From: Camellia lanceoleosa
Taxonomy: Eukaryota; Streptophyta; Magnoliopsida; Ericales; Theaceae
Reading direction: 5' to 3'
Assembly (NCBI GenBank): GCA_025200525.1
Contig: CM045762.1
Location: 107,906,682 to 107,970,681 of the forward strand
DNA: 64,000 nt
This document shows, piece after piece, positions 1 through 11,657 of the stretch. Positions within the stretch are counted from its first letter, which is position 1; the number at the start of each line of letters is the position of its first letter. The translations under genes and the position numbers were made by a program. Below the pieces are notes generated by a model, which saw only the letters and a list, made by a program, of their open reading frames with translations, was not told the DNA's origin and ran no database searches.

Positions 1-1085
1 TCCTCTAACGGGGGCTCACCCAAGTGAGGGGGGAGGGGCTCCTATGGCAGGCGAGGCGACTTGGGTGACTAAGGCCCATGCTAGAAGGGCTCCCCCTGTT
101 GAGCAGGCTATCCATTGGCCAGAGCTTCTCACTGCACTCACACGCTGGCGGCCTACTGGGACTTCTTACCAGCTCCTGATCGAGCAGGCAGAGATGGGGC
201 ATGAGCTTATCGGAGTTCGAGGCTCGTCCCAGGTATGGATTGCACTTTATCATTTGTACCCCCACATTTCTATTTCAGATATGTTTATTCCAGACATTGA
301 TCATCCAAATGCACATGTAGACATCTATAGAGTATATGGGGAGCCTCCTCGAGCTAGTGGTTTCTTTGATGGGTATGGTGCAGATGAGGGAGACGTTACT
401 TGGTCTCCATGGTATCCAGGTAATTGCCTTCACTTTGCGCTTCATGATATCATATTTCCACTGATACACTGGCATTTCAACTGTAATATTTCCCAAACTA
501 CACTGATACACTGTATCTGATACACTGCACTCACACACTACTCATACACTGTACTCATACTGTATCTGATTTCTACACACCACTTATTCTGCATACTATG
601 CTTGCATCTTGATACACACATTGTAACTGATATGTTGACAACTATTTTTTTCCAAATTGCCTCTGCACCGACGGCACCAATGGCACCAGTAGCACCAACA
701 TCGGCAACACCTCCTCCAGTAGTATAGACGAGAGAGAGACATGCCCCAGCTTGTGGTCGAAATGTGAGCTACTGTCGAGGCCGAGATAGGGGCACCTGAG
801 GCCAGAGAAGTTCTTCAGAGCCTATTTTGAGCAATGATGATGCTAAGACTAGTGACTCCGAAGAGGCAATGTGTCGGCATTCTGAGTCATTCGAGAGTGG
901 AGATGATGGTGCTGGCTCGGGGTTAGAGAGCGGAGGCGACGCCGAGGAGGACTCTGAGATAGATAGGGAGCGGAGAGGATACGGGCTCTGGTTTAGAGTA
1001 TGATTCTGACAGCGCTGCCAATGGAGATAGTGTTCTCAAGTCCTCTCCTCCAAGGAAGAGGATGAAGAGGGCCTCTCGGGCCTGA
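1..1085 (+). pseudogene. Degenerate two-exon ORF, unrecognised, with acidic and basic NLS-like tail
   Basis: An open frame enters from the window edge and stays open to about 419, where an ag|gtaatt splice donor occurs; the frame then runs into AT-rich, intron-like sequence with many 'ctgatacactg' repeats. Coding character resumes near 660 with Ala/Pro/Thr-rich residues, then a long Ser/Glu/Asp/Gly-rich stretch, and ends at 1085 with a basic PPRKRMKRASRA tail that looks like a nuclear localisation signal. At least two stops interrupt the second part. I do not recognise the family. Its position beside the antisense ORF of a Tat element suggests that it is the C-terminal part of such an ORF, but that is inference. 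Confidence 0.35.
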
Positions 1086-1690
1086 GATGACCGGCACTGA
1101 TGTTTTTGTACTTTTTTGCTTAGTTTCTTTTTGGTAGCATTAGCAGATGCATAGCTTCAGATAGGTTTATTTTGCTTTTGAAACTTGTACACCTCTTTTG
1201 TAAAAACCATGATCGGAATAAAACCTCATAGTTTTTATGAAAAGTGTTGTCATTTTTGCATCATGAGCACCATATTTGCATGAAATGGAAATGGAATTGA
1301 ATTGGCCAATAGAGCGCTTGATTGAAACAATGTTCTTAATCAGGTAATGAGCTGACCAACAGCCAAAATACAAAATACAACATATAACTTGATAAACAAA
1401 GTAAAAACAACTCAAACACAAATAAACACACTAACTAAAACCAAAAAGACTCAAAACAAGACCTTATAACACAAAGATCGAGACAAAACACATGCTTCCA
1501 GCACTGCCCAGCACACAAGTGGACGGAAGGCCAGAAAGAGGGACTGTCAGCCATAAACAAAAGTTACTGGCCAGAGGGGGTGGCCTGCCGGCCACTAGTG
1601 TGAGTAACCTCCAAATTGTTGACAATTGGCTTCCACTCACAGCCTTATCTTCTACAAAAGGTTCAGTTTCGTGATTTCTTCTCCAAGACC
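1086..1690. other. Non-coding stretch with a GGCC-rich LTR-like segment
   Basis: No gene is seen. About 1086-1460 is AT-rich and resembles a 3' untranslated region. At 1490-1610 there is a cluster of TGGCC/GGCCA motifs (for example gtggcctgccggccac). Similar clusters lie in both Tat LTRs at 13205-13260, 14806-14885, 17095-17235 and 19245-19340, so this may be a displaced piece of Tat LTR. Confidence 0.4.
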
Positions 1691-3020
1691 TCATTTCAGC
1701 TGCAATTTCTTCCACAAATGGAGCCATTTTTTGCTGAAAAGCTCACTGATTGGATAGCTGCTTTAGATGGCACAGAAAAGGTAAATTTTTAGGGTTTTGG
1801 CATAAATGCACTTTTTCCATTAAGCCGTACTCCACTTTATTTTCCATTCCTCCATGCCTCAGCCCGATACTGGGACCCAATTACATGTCTTTCACTTCGG
1901 GGGGCAAGAAATATGCTCGACAATTGAAGAATTTCAAGCACCAATGAAATCTCGGGTCAATGAGAAAATCATACCTCAGCCTCGTTTTGGCCACACCCAA
2001 GCTTTGGGACAGATATGTGGGCTTACTCTGCACGAGGCTCGGTCTTTGGCCTACAATGGAGAACTAGACATACCTAGCTTGATTCATCGATTTTCTGACA
2101 TCGGTGACAGAGGCGACCTTCTCTTGCGAGGTTTTCGGCAACATGCCCTTTGCTTATGTATACTTGCTCATTTCCTTCTTGCCCTAGTTTCGGCGGATCC
2201 AACATTCGGTTGATTGAAGTGGCCCAAGGTTTGAAAGAAGGTAAGAGTTGCATTGGTTTGGCGCTGGCCAAGACCTTGATAGGCTTAGATACCTTTCATC
2301 GGCGAGAGACTACTAGATTCACGGGGAGACCACTACTTCTTCATGTATTGTTTCCCATCATTTCTCATATGCGTTTCTTACATCACTCGGCACTCATGCT
2401 CTATTTTTCTCTGAAAACCCTTTTCTTACTTTTCTCTCAATATACATCTCTGTATTCTTTAATCTCTCTTTTTTTTCATCCCTTCCCAGGTGTGGCTTAT
2501 GGATAAGCTAAAGGTAGTGGACTCTTTCCCTAATTACTCAGCTCAAGGTTATTTCTTCCGCCACCGAATAGTGGATTTCCTGAATGAGAGATGGTAGTGC
2601 AACTGGATGTGCAGCAGGTCTACTGCTGACTTAGCTTGGCGTTGCCCCTAGCTTAATCTGACCAAGATGAGTTACAGAATGGCTCGATAGCCTAGCATAC
2701 AGTTGATCGGCCTCACACAGTGTGTGTTCTACTTTCTTTTTTGGTTTAGACGTTAGTTTGGGCATGATCAGACCCGCCTAGAGGAGGGGGTAGAGTACCC
2801 GGTTTCATTCCCCATCCGTGGTTTACACTTGGCTAGGTACTTCACTGCTTGGAGGACAAGAGCACTTTTGACCCCTATCCCTAGTTTTTATTGCGCCCTT
2901 TTTGGCGACTGTTTGGCCTGGCTCAAGAATGAGGCACAAATCGGCCCAACTTTAGCTTGCAAAGCTTCCACAAGCACAAGCAGAGGACGTAGGAGCACCT
3001 GACTCACCTATGCCCATTGT
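1690..3020 (+). pseudogene. Antisense extra ORF of Tat element (DUF7745/plant mobile domain-like), broken
   Basis: Frames on the plus strand spell a protein resembling the plant DUF7745 or mobile-domain-like group: LTDWIAALDG, then YWDP-like residues, VFHFGGQEICSTIEEF (1870-1935), GLTLHEARSL and IGLTQCVFYF further on. The C-terminal part reads FPIRGLHLARYFTAW. A pyrimidine-rich tract followed by cccag|gtgtgg at 2489/2490 marks an intron acceptor. Stops and frame changes (near 1790, 2597 and 2750) make it a pseudogene. It lies downstream of pol and runs opposite to it, the arrangement known for the antisense extra ORFs of Tat-lineage gypsy elements. A homologous remnant sits in the second Tat element at 26080-26840. 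Whether the protein helps transposition is not known. Confidence 0.6.
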
Positions 3021-3684
3021 TTATTGCTTTGACCTTTCTTTTCAAGTTTTTTCGATGTAATAAAAGAAACTTTGATTTGTATTAGAGAGTTGGAGAACTT
3101 TATCTTGAAATCAATGAAATTAAAGTTGTGAGCACTAAAATTTTTCCTTTTGGTCCAAAAATGGTCTAAGTTGTAAAAGGTAAAATTTTGAACAAAATCA
3201 ACTTTTATTAAAACTTTCCAAAACCATTTTCGAAAAGGATCACCACTTGACACACACAAAATCAATCCTCAAGATGTACAACCCCAAATCAAAAGATCAG
3301 AAATGCCCCTAATTGAACACCACTGCTTTGCATTGCAACCAGCTCTTCTTTTCAGAATGAAAATCACAACCGAACTCTCGGGTACGGAACAGATAAAGAT
3401 GACCTAATCGAACACATGGACAGGATAGTTGAGTTAGTGGTGATTGAGGTCGAACTTCAGGATTCAGTTGCCTATGTATCTTGAAGATGGGAATCAGGCC
3501 TTACGTAGTTTGGTTCAGGTTCACTCGAGTATTAACTTTCTCTTTTTGCGCCCTAACTTTTGCCAAAGTCGCCCTTTAGGGTTTTCAACTTTGCGAGCAC
3601 AGTTTTTCTTTATTTCTAATTTTTTCATGCTCTAACTTTTGCGTAGATCGCCCTTCCAGGTTTTCGGCCTAATGAGCCTCTCAG
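3020..3684 (-). other. 3' non-coding part of left Tat element
   Basis: This stretch between the antisense ORF and the integrase end has no convincing gene. About 3440-3680 includes the reverse complement of a sequence also present in the right Tat element at 25500-25620 (a 'tacgtaggc' and 'cctgattcc' block plus paired 'aaccctgaagggc'-like blocks). Conservation between the two elements suggests a family-specific non-coding element. Confidence 0.5.
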
Positions 3685-4833
3685 GGATAGTATCTTTTCA
3701 ACTTGTCCATGTTGATCAATTGTGAAAATTCCAGGCCATCTAGGTCCATAAGAATAAATGCTCCTCCTGACCAGATAGCTTTGATGATGTAAGTACCAGT
3801 TCAATTGGGCCTGAACTTGCCCCTAGGGTCATGAATGGGAGCTCAGTTGTCTTTCAGCACCATATCTCTCTCTTTGAGATTTTAGGACTTAACTTTCTTG
3901 TTAACAGCCCTGGCAAGTCTACGTTGGTAGCCCTGAACGTGATATAAGCCTTCTCTCATCAAACAACATTAACTCCTCAAATCTGCTCTGCTGCCAGTTC
4001 GCCTCTGCTATCTGACACTCAGCTATAACTCGCAACGACGGGACTTCTATTTCAATCGGAAAAATAGCTTCCATCCCATAGTCGAGATAATAAGGAGTTG
4101 CCCCTGCAGACGTCCGGATTGAAGTTTAATAGCCCTAGAGTGCGAATGGCAATTTATCTAGCCAGTCCCTGTAGGTCTCAACCATCTTCTGCAAGATATT
4201 CTTGATGTTATTGTTGGCGGCTTCAACAGCTTCATTGGTTTGCAGCCTGTATGTAGATGACTTATGGAAAGCCACATTGTATTTCTCCAACAAGTCTATC
4301 ACCTCTTTCTTGAAGTGGAAGCCATTATCTGATATGATCTCGTTTGGGACTCCATATCGGCAAATGATATTATTTTTGATGAACTTAGCCACATGTTATG
4401 CTTTCAACATTGCATAGGACTGAGCTTCCACCCATTTTGTGAAGTAATCAATCGCCACCAAGATGTATTCACGCCAATTCGATCCCTTTGGCGTGACTGT
4501 GCCAATGACGTTAATTCCCTATACTGAGAAAGGCCATGGTGAAGTCATGTTGTACAGTTTTGACGGCGAGATATTCATGTGATTAGCATGAATTTGGCAT
4601 CTGTGGCATCGCCGAACAAAACCAACACAATCCTCCTCCATAGTAGACCAGTAGTAACCTTGTCTGAGAATCTTTTGGGCTAGCATCACACTGTTTACGT
4701 GCGCTCCGCATTCCCCGCCATGGATAGCCTCCATTAGGCGCTTTGATTCATCTTCTTTGACACGCAACTTGTGTATTCCCAGATAACCTCTTTTATACAG
4801 TTTACCTCTGCAGATGATAAATTGGATGACCAT
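3685..4833 (-). pseudogene. Ty3/gypsy (Tat) integrase, broken
   Basis: Integrase joins retroelement cDNA to the host chromosome. Reading down from 4833, an HHCC zinc-binding region appears (GGECGAH, then CVGFVRRCHRCQ), followed by the catalytic core. The three DDE residues are still visible: Asp in VAIDYFTKW, Asp in EIISDNGFHF and Glu in EAVEAANNN. The usual Gly of NGAVEAAN is changed. Stops interrupt the frame near 4516, 4394 and 4134. The C-terminal domain continues to about 3685, ending in a Met-Asp-Lys-Leu-Lys-Arg-Tyr-Tyr-like tail typical of Tat polyproteins. No chromodomain follows, as expected for Tat. Confidence 0.85.
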
Positions 4834-4884
4834 TTGCCGTATACCCCTTTTGTCCTTGGAATTTTCCCCTAGTGGATAAATCTC

Positions 4885-5397
4885 CTATTCCAAAAAGTTC
4901 CAAATATCATAGTACCATGGGTTTTTGTCTTGAGCTTCATCTATCACAGCAATAGTTTCATAAGCCGGCGTGTATTTCCGCTCAATGATAATAGGACGCA
5001 TCCAAACTCCAAGTGGGATGTCTACCATGGAAGATAGAGTTGCTAAAGCATCGGCGAACCTATTATTCTCTCTCAGTAGATGTGTAAAAGTCAGCTTTTC
5101 AAACCTAGAAATCAGAACATCTAGGGTCTGGTGATAAACCATCATCTTTTCTTCTTTGACTTTCCAATCTCCATTTGCTTGAAAAACAACTAAGTTCGAG
5201 TCCCAGATAACATCCAATCTTTTTGACCCTAACTCCAGGGTGGCTTCTAAACCAGTGATACACACTTCATATTCTGCTTCATTACTGGACACCTTGAACA
5301 GGAGTTTGAAGGCTAAAGGTATATGGGAGTTCTCAGGTGCTATCAGCAACACACCTATCCTATAACCATATTGATTGGCTGCTCCGTCAAAGTACAT
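4885..5397 (-). pseudogene. Second (archaeal-type) RNase H of Tat element
   Basis: A separate RNase H domain lies between the canonical RNase H and integrase. It starts MYFDGAANQ with the first catalytic Asp, continues with SSNEAEYEVCITGLEATLELG (the catalytic Glu in NEAEYE), then VIWDSNLVV (third Asp) and NNRFADALATLSSM (final Asp). These four positions match the DEDD layout of the archaeal-like RNase H that Tat-lineage elements carry in addition to the ancestral one. The 170-residue frame is open, but a stop separates it from the upstream domain at 5398-5400, so it is part of a decayed polyprotein. Confidence 0.85.
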
Positions 5398-5400
5398 TGT

Positions 5401-5955
5401 TCAAGTCTCCTCCTTAACTTGCAGAATGGCTTCATCTGGGAACAAGTATTCCACTGCCTCATCCCCTTTTATTGGGTGATCTGCTAGGAACTCCGCTATA
5501 GCTCTTCCCTTGACCAGCTTATGGGTGACATATTTGAGATCAAATTCAAAGAGGAGAAGCAACCAACGGGCTAGCCTACCTGTAAGCGCTAGTTTCTCAA
5601 AGAGATATTTGAGGGGATCTAATCTCGAAACCAAAATTATAGAGTGAGCTAACAAGTAGTGCCTCAACTTCCTGATAGCCCATACCAAAGCTAGGCAAGC
5701 TTTCTCCAACAAAGTATATTGGGTCTCATAATCCAGCATTTTCTTGCTCAAGTAGTAGATGGCTTTCTCTACTCTATCTTCAGATTCCTGAGCAAGCATG
5801 CATCCCATAGTCGTGTCTGTCATTGATAGGTATAGAATCAAAGGCTTTCCCGGCTCTGGCAGTGATAACAAAGGCGGATTCTGGAGGTACTGCTTAACCC
5901 ACTCAAAGGAAAATTGACATTGATCATCCCATCGGAATTTCTTCCATTTCTTCAA
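5401..5955 (-). pseudogene. RT connection and first RNase H domain, Tat element
   Basis: This frame holds the end of reverse transcriptase and the gypsy RNase H: FRWDDQCQFSFEWVK, then PLILYLSMTDTTMGCMLAQE, IYYLSKKMLDYETQYTLLEK and HYLLAHSIILVSRLDPLKYLF. The residue usually Asp at the RNase H start (LYL-S-) is Ser here, and the usual Asp in the 'VSR.DPLKY' segment is also not obvious. This domain may therefore be less conserved than the archaeal-type one next to it. The frame is open for 184 codons but is cut off from neighbouring frames by stops. Confidence 0.8.
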
Positions 5956-6012
5956 GAGACCAAATAATGGTTCACAAGTTAAGGTTAATTTGGAAATAAA
6001 CCATCTTATGAA

Positions 6013-6962
6013 TTACACTTTACCGAGAAAGCCTCGCACCTCCTTTTCTGTCCTTTGTGGTGGCATTTCTAGGATGGCCTTGATTTTGGAAGGATCTACT
6101 TTGATGCCCTTCTGTGTGGTCAAAAAGCCCAGCATTTTCCCTGTTGTCATGCCGAAGGTGCATTTTTGCGGATTCAACCTCAATCTGTATTCTCTGATCC
6201 GTTGAAGGAATTTCTTCAAGGCGGTGTAGTGGCCCTCCCTTTTTTTGGACTTGACAATCATGTCATCCACGTACATCTCAACCTCTTTGTGGATCATGTC
6301 ATGCAGAATGGTGGTCGTAGCCCTCTGATAGGTAGCCCCAGCATTCTTCAGCCCAAACGGTATAACCCAGTAGCAGTAGGTCCCCCACGGCATAGTGAAT
6401 ACAGTTTTCTCTCTGTCCTCGGGCGCCATAAGAATCTGGTTGTACCTAGAAAACCTATCCACAAAGGATAGCAATGAATGGCCCGCAGTGAAGTCCACTA
6501 ACTCATCAATGTGCAGTAAAGGAAAGTCATCCTTTGGATTGGCTCTATTCAAGTCCTAGAAGTCCACAAACACCCGGATTCTACCATCCTGTTTCAGCAC
6601 TGGGACGATATTGGCCAACCAAGTCGGATACTAATAAGAAACCTACCTCGATCTGCTTGGTGACCTCTTCCTTGATTTTCCACACCCAATCCAAACGGAT
6701 TCTTCGTAACTTTTACTTGACGGGTCGGGCCTCAAGGTCAAGAGGGATCCGATGCGTTAAAATCTTAGGATCAATTCCAGGCATGTCTTTGCAGGACCAC
6801 GTGAAAACATCTTTGAAATCTTTTAATAGAGTGACTAAGCACTCGTGCTCCTCCGAAGACAACGTGGACTCGATCTGGACCAGATGCGGATCCTTCTCAG
6901 TACCCACATTAATAGCAATGATTTCATCAGCGCAGGGTTTAGCAAACCTTTCATCTTCTTGA
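6013..6962 (-). pseudogene. Reverse transcriptase, Tat lineage
   Basis: The RNA-dependent DNA polymerase that copies the element. The core frame 6552-6013 contains SFVDRFSRYNQILMAPEDREKT, the palm motif EMYVDDMIVKSK (YVDD catalytic Asp pair), then GKMLGFLTTQKGIKVDPSKI and RGFLGKV. The N-terminal part continues upstream to about 6962 in other frames (RIRLDWVWKIKEEVTKQIEVGF), broken by stops near 6718, 6630 and 6556. The domain order PR remnant-RT-RNH-aRNH-INT agrees with Ty3/gypsy. Confidence 0.85.
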
Positions 6963-7568
6963 TTAATCAAGTTTTTCAAAACTAGAGGAATTCCTTCCTC
7001 TTCGTTTTCATTGAAATTTTGAAAATCTTGGTTAATACAATAAATAAGCGGCACAGAGAAATACTCAGAATTGACAGCGTTCTCATTCATAAGATCCAGA
7101 TCTCATTAATAAGGATATGGACAAGACTGTGGTGTCCAGGTTACCACCCCTGGGAACACCAGACTCAGACCTAGAAGAACCGGAATTTGATTCCGACTCC
7201 ACAGACTTGGTGGAATCAGGTTCTAGCTCATTACCAGACTCAGAACTAGACAAATAGCCCTCATCCAGCTGCCAGATAAGAAATGGTGCCTCTGATGCAT
7301 CCAAAATGCTGCTGGTTGGGTTCACACCTGATTCTTCCCCGATCATGGAAATGGTAAGGCTATCCCCTAAGTTCTCTGAGTTAGTCGCAGGATCTGCAAG
7401 AAGACAAGCCAGTGCTGTCCCTACTCCAAGCTCACTATTGTCTGAGTCACTTTCGAAGCTCTGTTCAGCTTCAGTACTTGGTCCAACCTTTTCCTCAGCA
7501 TCAATATCTTGCAGCTGCAGGTCAAAGAAGATTTCAAACCCGGGGACATACTGCTTCGTGGAATTCAT
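6713..7568 (-). pseudogene. Polyprotein linker between protease and RT of left Tat element
   Basis: Two overlapping frames (7568-7083 and 7090-6713) hold a Ser/Glu/Asp-rich linker followed by a segment that leads into RT, with VGTEKDPHLVQIESTLSS, DFKDVFTWSCKDMPGIDP and HRIPLDLEARPVK. The last two segments are the usual entry to Tat reverse transcriptase. A homologous stretch survives in the right Tat element at 24560-24770. One frame change joins the two ORFs. Confidence 0.7.
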
Positions 7569-7907
7569 CCAGGGCTCAAGAAAGCCACAAAAGGGGAAAT
7601 CTTCTCCCTCCCGAACAAAGTGGCCATTCAGCGTTCCCTGGATTGGCCTATGAATAAGCTCATAGTGTTTCCTGGCTTGCTTGGCTTAGGCACTGCCTCT
7701 GATTTCTTCTCTTTTCTTGCTCCAGTTCTCTTTGGTGGGTACATAGCCTAAACCAAAGGCATATGGATTGTGCGGTACGTCTGTCAATGCTGTGACACCC
7801 TTCTGGCCACTTCTTTCGAGTCCCATTCTTGGCACATGCTGTAGTTTGTTCATAAAATAGACAGACTAGGCGCTGACATACATGCCCTCATTTGCGGCCA
7901 AAATGGT

Positions 7908-8420
7908 CTATATTACCCGGGCTTCAGCTAGAGTGAACCTTGAGAAGAATACATCCTCCTCACCATGAGTGATCTCCAACATTGGTGTAGTTACCTCTGG
8001 TGGGAGATGAATGGATGAATTCCCCAAAACAATCGACACTTCTTTCCCGTGAGGGTATTTCCACATTTGGTGGAGGGTAGAGGAGACAGCTTTTAGATGA
8101 CACAACCAAGGCCTTCTTAGCAGTAAATTGAAGATAGCCGACACATCTAGGACATGGAACTCAACATCTTGCTGAGTTGGGTGCCACCTGGAAAGAGCAA
8201 TCCCAAAAGTTGTTCAGGGGTAGTGTCAATGGACAACCTAGCCTTGTCCATTGCTGATAGTGCTACCTGTCGATGCATGTGGGAGCCCGTGAGGAGACCC
8301 CAAATCAACATGTTAGCTTGGATTTTCTTAAGCTGCTTCAAAACTGCCTCTTCTTCCAGCTGCTTCTCTTTCTATCTCTCAACCTCTTTGTCTTTCCCAG
8401 ATGCCTCAGCTTGATCTAAG
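7908..8420 (-). pseudogene. Aspartic protease region of left Tat element, active site missing
   Basis: The upstream frame (8341-8147) carries the pre-protease segment IWGLLTGSHMHRQ and DTTPEQLLGLLFPGG. The next frame (8144-7908) carries the post-active-site segment AIFNLLLRRPWLCHLKAVSSTLHQ, which matches the 'LLGRPW..  .AV.STLHQ' end of Tat proteases. The block that normally sits between them and bears the Asp-Asn/Ser-Gly active site is not in any frame. The element therefore appears to have lost its protease catalytic centre by an internal deletion near 8145. Confidence 0.7.
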
Positions 8421-8635
8421 TGCGATGGCTTAAAATACTACCTACTTCTTGTCATGTGATCTATTGCTTCTATGTACCACGTGTTGTCTGGAAGGCACTC
8501 ACCCCAGTCTTCGTCGGTGTGAGCCAGATGTAGATTATTATCATCCTACCATACCCCTTCAGCAGCCGACAAACAGTTGTCCAGCTCCATTTTGGATCAC
8601 TTTCACATCATAGGCATCCCCCACAAGGTGTTGGG

Positions 8636-10870
8636 CTAGTACTGCTTTCTGGTTGTCTTCAACCCTCTCTCGTCGCTTCTTGACTCTTGTCTTGTGTCCA
8701 CAGTGCTCATAGTGCGTAATTCCTGAGTTGAATTTTCCACATCGGTGTTCTCCAACAGTTTTCCCTTTTCATCAGCCCTTTCGGCCACTACAGCAATTCT
8801 TGCTTCATTTTTCTCCAATTTCATTTTAGTTCCTTCCTTCCTGTCCAGTTCATCCCTCAGCCACCTAGAGTTGTCTGTCGATCTATTCAAGTCAAACCAG
8901 CCAATCTACACATCCCCTTGATCCTGTTCGTCAATGAATTGCAGGTTATCTAGATCCTCCTCGAGTTTCGCCAAATCATCCAACCCTTGGCTCGGGCCAT
9001 CCTTCCCACATTAACCTCTACCAGAGTTGGCAACACCAATTTAGGCTTAGTTTGACCAATCGGCACAATGTAACAGTTTGGATCATACACCCCCTTAGAC
9101 AAGTCCTTAGAGCTCTTTGGCAATGGACTTGTACTTTCTTCTAGGGTCAGCCTCCCTTCTACTGCAACTGTCACCACCACAGGCTTAGGTTGAAGTGCAA
9201 GCGCGTCCATCATGCACAAATCTGTGCTTTCAGGAATGAACACCGTCGGTCTTGGTAGGTGGGAAGGGGTAATATATACGCTGTGGTTGTAGGAGATGGC
9301 CAGTGGATGGATTAGGTTTAGATTTTGAGATTGAGGAACTTGATTATGGGCCGAGAGAGGGTTTGTAGTTACATTTGGTTTCTAAGGTGGTGCGATCACC
9401 TTGTTGTCAATGAGGTCTTGAATCTCATGACGCAGTCGGAAGCATTGGTCGGTATCATGACCATGCTGTTGGTGAAACGCACAGTATTTTGCTGGGTTAT
9501 GTTTGGGTGGAAGAGGATCAGGTAGTGGGTGAGGTTGTAATGGTTGGAGGTGCCCTTTTTTGACCAACACCTTCATAGCTTGAGAGAGGGTAATGTAGAG
9601 TTGGGTAAAGATCCTCTGGGATCGGGCAGGGTTGGCTGATGTTTGTGGAGCTGTGTTAGCGAAGGGATTGGCAGTCTTAGTTGTGGTGGTGACGACGCTC
9701 ACATCTGACGGCCTCGCAGTTGTGCTACCACTAGTGGTAGCACTGGAACTGCGCACGAAAGGCCTTTTTGCCTGCTCTTTCTCATCAGTAATCAGCCCTT
9801 GTTTCATGGCGTCTTCGATTTGAACCTCCAACTCATGGAGCTCGGTGAATGTGAATAGAGGTATGACAATCATTTTCCACAATAACTTCCTGTGCAAATT
9901 GTGGACTACCATTCTTATCTGATCTTTCTCGAAAGGCCTTGTGGTTATCATTGAAGCTTTAGCCCTCTACCTCGTCACAAATTCTGAGAAGCCCTCTTTC
10001 GGCTCTTGGTGTTTTGCCTCAAGATCATGAGTTGTGACCTTGATTTGTGTCATACGAGTACTGAGCAATAAAGGCCTCGGCCATTTCCTCCCAGTTCTGC
10101 TTAATAGAATCCTCCAAATTCACATACCAAATGGCCACTATACCAGACATGGTATGGCCAAAGAGAGAGAGCTTCTACAATCTAGTTAGGTCCATCGGCC
10201 GCAGGATGTCTGAAAACAGTCGTAGATGAACCATGGGATCTCTGGAGCCGTCGAATCGATCAATGTGTGACATTTTGAACCAATCTGGCAAGGTCACTGC
10301 AGAATCAGTATACCTGTCCTCTATGTCGGGGATAAAATTAACACCTTGTGGTCTCTTGAATAGCTTCTCCAGCTTGTTGACCTTAAGCACAGTTGGGTCA
10401 ACGTTAAATTCAAATGGAGCTTCAGTTTGATATATAGGTGTTTTGGAGGCTTATGGTGGGATCGGCTCTACTGGATTGCCCTGATTTTCAGCATGGGCAA
10501 TGGCTCCGGGTGCTGGGGTACCCGTAGGAGGTGCATGGAATGCAGAAGCTGCTGCCGGCTATGGTTGTTGTTGTTGCAGCCTGTTTATTACCTTAGTCTG
10601 ACAGGTTATGACCTGGGCCTGATGAGCAGCATCTTGCTATAGGGTTTCAACTATTTGTAGAAGATGATGTATTAATTCCTCCATACTGACTGGGGGATAC
10701 TGTGTCATTGGAATTGGTGAGTAATCTCGTGCTGGACTAGAAGTAGAAGACTGCCCCTAAGCCTGACTGGATGCATGTGAATTGAGGGGCGACTGCTGTA
10801 AAAACTGGACCATTGAACTCCGCCGGACTCTCCTCCGTCTTGTAACTGGTGGGAGTGAAGTAAACACGGG
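8636..10870 (-). pseudogene. gag region of left Tat element
   Basis: Gag forms the virus-like particle. From about 10430 downward the frames give LKVNKLEKLFKRPQGVNF, WFKMSHIDRFDGSRDPMVHL and DILRPMDLTRL, the usual start of the Tat capsid domain. The capsid continues to about 9960. At 9951-9382 a frame ends with KYCAFHQQHGHDTDQCFRL, the modified zinc knuckle of this lineage, then HEIQDLIDNKVIAPP. About 9243-8636 encodes the tail with STDLCMMDALALQ. Several stops and frame shifts are present (for example at 10172 and 9954). The stretch 10430-10870 is Pro/Ser/Ala-rich and probably the N-terminus. Confidence 0.75.
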
Positions 10871-11639
10871 TTGTCCCGTAACAAGATCTTCGGCTTTGTA
10901 AAGCCTTTTGACGCGGGTCCAGAGCACTTGGGAGATATCTAAACTTTCTGAAGCTATGGTGTTATACTACCTAGCAAAAAGAAATAAAGTAAAAAGAACG
11001 CAGTAATCAGAAACCACACAACACCTCAGCTAATGATATTACCAACACAGATGTAATCAAAGCTGCAGGACTGCACTCAACACTGAATTCTGCCCCTAAA
11101 ACAGATACCAAACTTGCAACTAATACGTATATTCCTATACAGTTTCACCGTAAAGCATATACCAGTTAAGTGAGAGCCAAAACATCCCTGTGAGGGGGTA
11201 AGGTTACCGTGTCCTAGTTTCGTCAAGAACTAGAGTTCACCATTCAAGCAAAGCGATTTTATGCAGTCTTGTATTAGGTTAAGCATCTTGTCCTAGTTTG
11301 GAGTAGTCTCTATGGCTTTTCGATATACAACTAGGTTGATTGGTCAAAAGGGTACCTCAGCAAGACTACCTAATAGACCTCTCACACCTAATACCGAGAA
11401 GTGAAAGGAGGATCAAACGGTACAGTGGTAGTCCAGATTCAAGGGTTGTGTTCCCATCATCGCAGAGCCCGTGACCAGTCAGCCTTTTGGTAAACTTTTA
11501 GACAAGCCTTGGGCAAACCGTCCAGGAATAGCAGATGGAAAACATAATGACTCAAACGCACCAATGCAAATGCAATGCAAAGAAACATATGAGTGTAGAT
11601 AAACTTTCATATCATGAAGTTCAAGTCAAGTTCTCTAAA
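10871..11639 (-). other. Untranslated leader of left Tat element
   Basis: Lies between the primer-binding site and gag and has no ORF with coding character. It is homologous, in reverse complement, to the leader of the right Tat element (20851-21700); compare 'aggaggatcaaacggtacag' at 11406-11425 with its complement near 21065-21085. Long leaders are usual in Tat/Ogre-type elements. Confidence 0.65.
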
Positions 11640-11657
11640 TCCCCAGCAGAGTTGCCA
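11640..11657 (-). other. Primer-binding site of left Tat element
   Basis: On the minus strand it reads TGGCAACTCTGCTGGGGA and starts 5 bases (gtttc) after the LTR end ...gaca. The sequence is what would pair with the 3' end of a plant tRNA-Arg, the primer known for Tat/Ogre elements. The tRNA assignment is from general knowledge and was not checked against a tRNA set. Confidence 0.75.

Noticed and set aside
44..520. 158-codon ORF as an intact host gene
   Set aside because: It passes a good splice donor at 420 and runs on into AT-rich repeats; the following exon has stops and the context is transposon DNA.
3444..3635. Small plus-strand ORF near the left Tat 3' end
   Set aside because: It overlaps the conserved non-coding block and the integrase tail on the other strand; no coding character.
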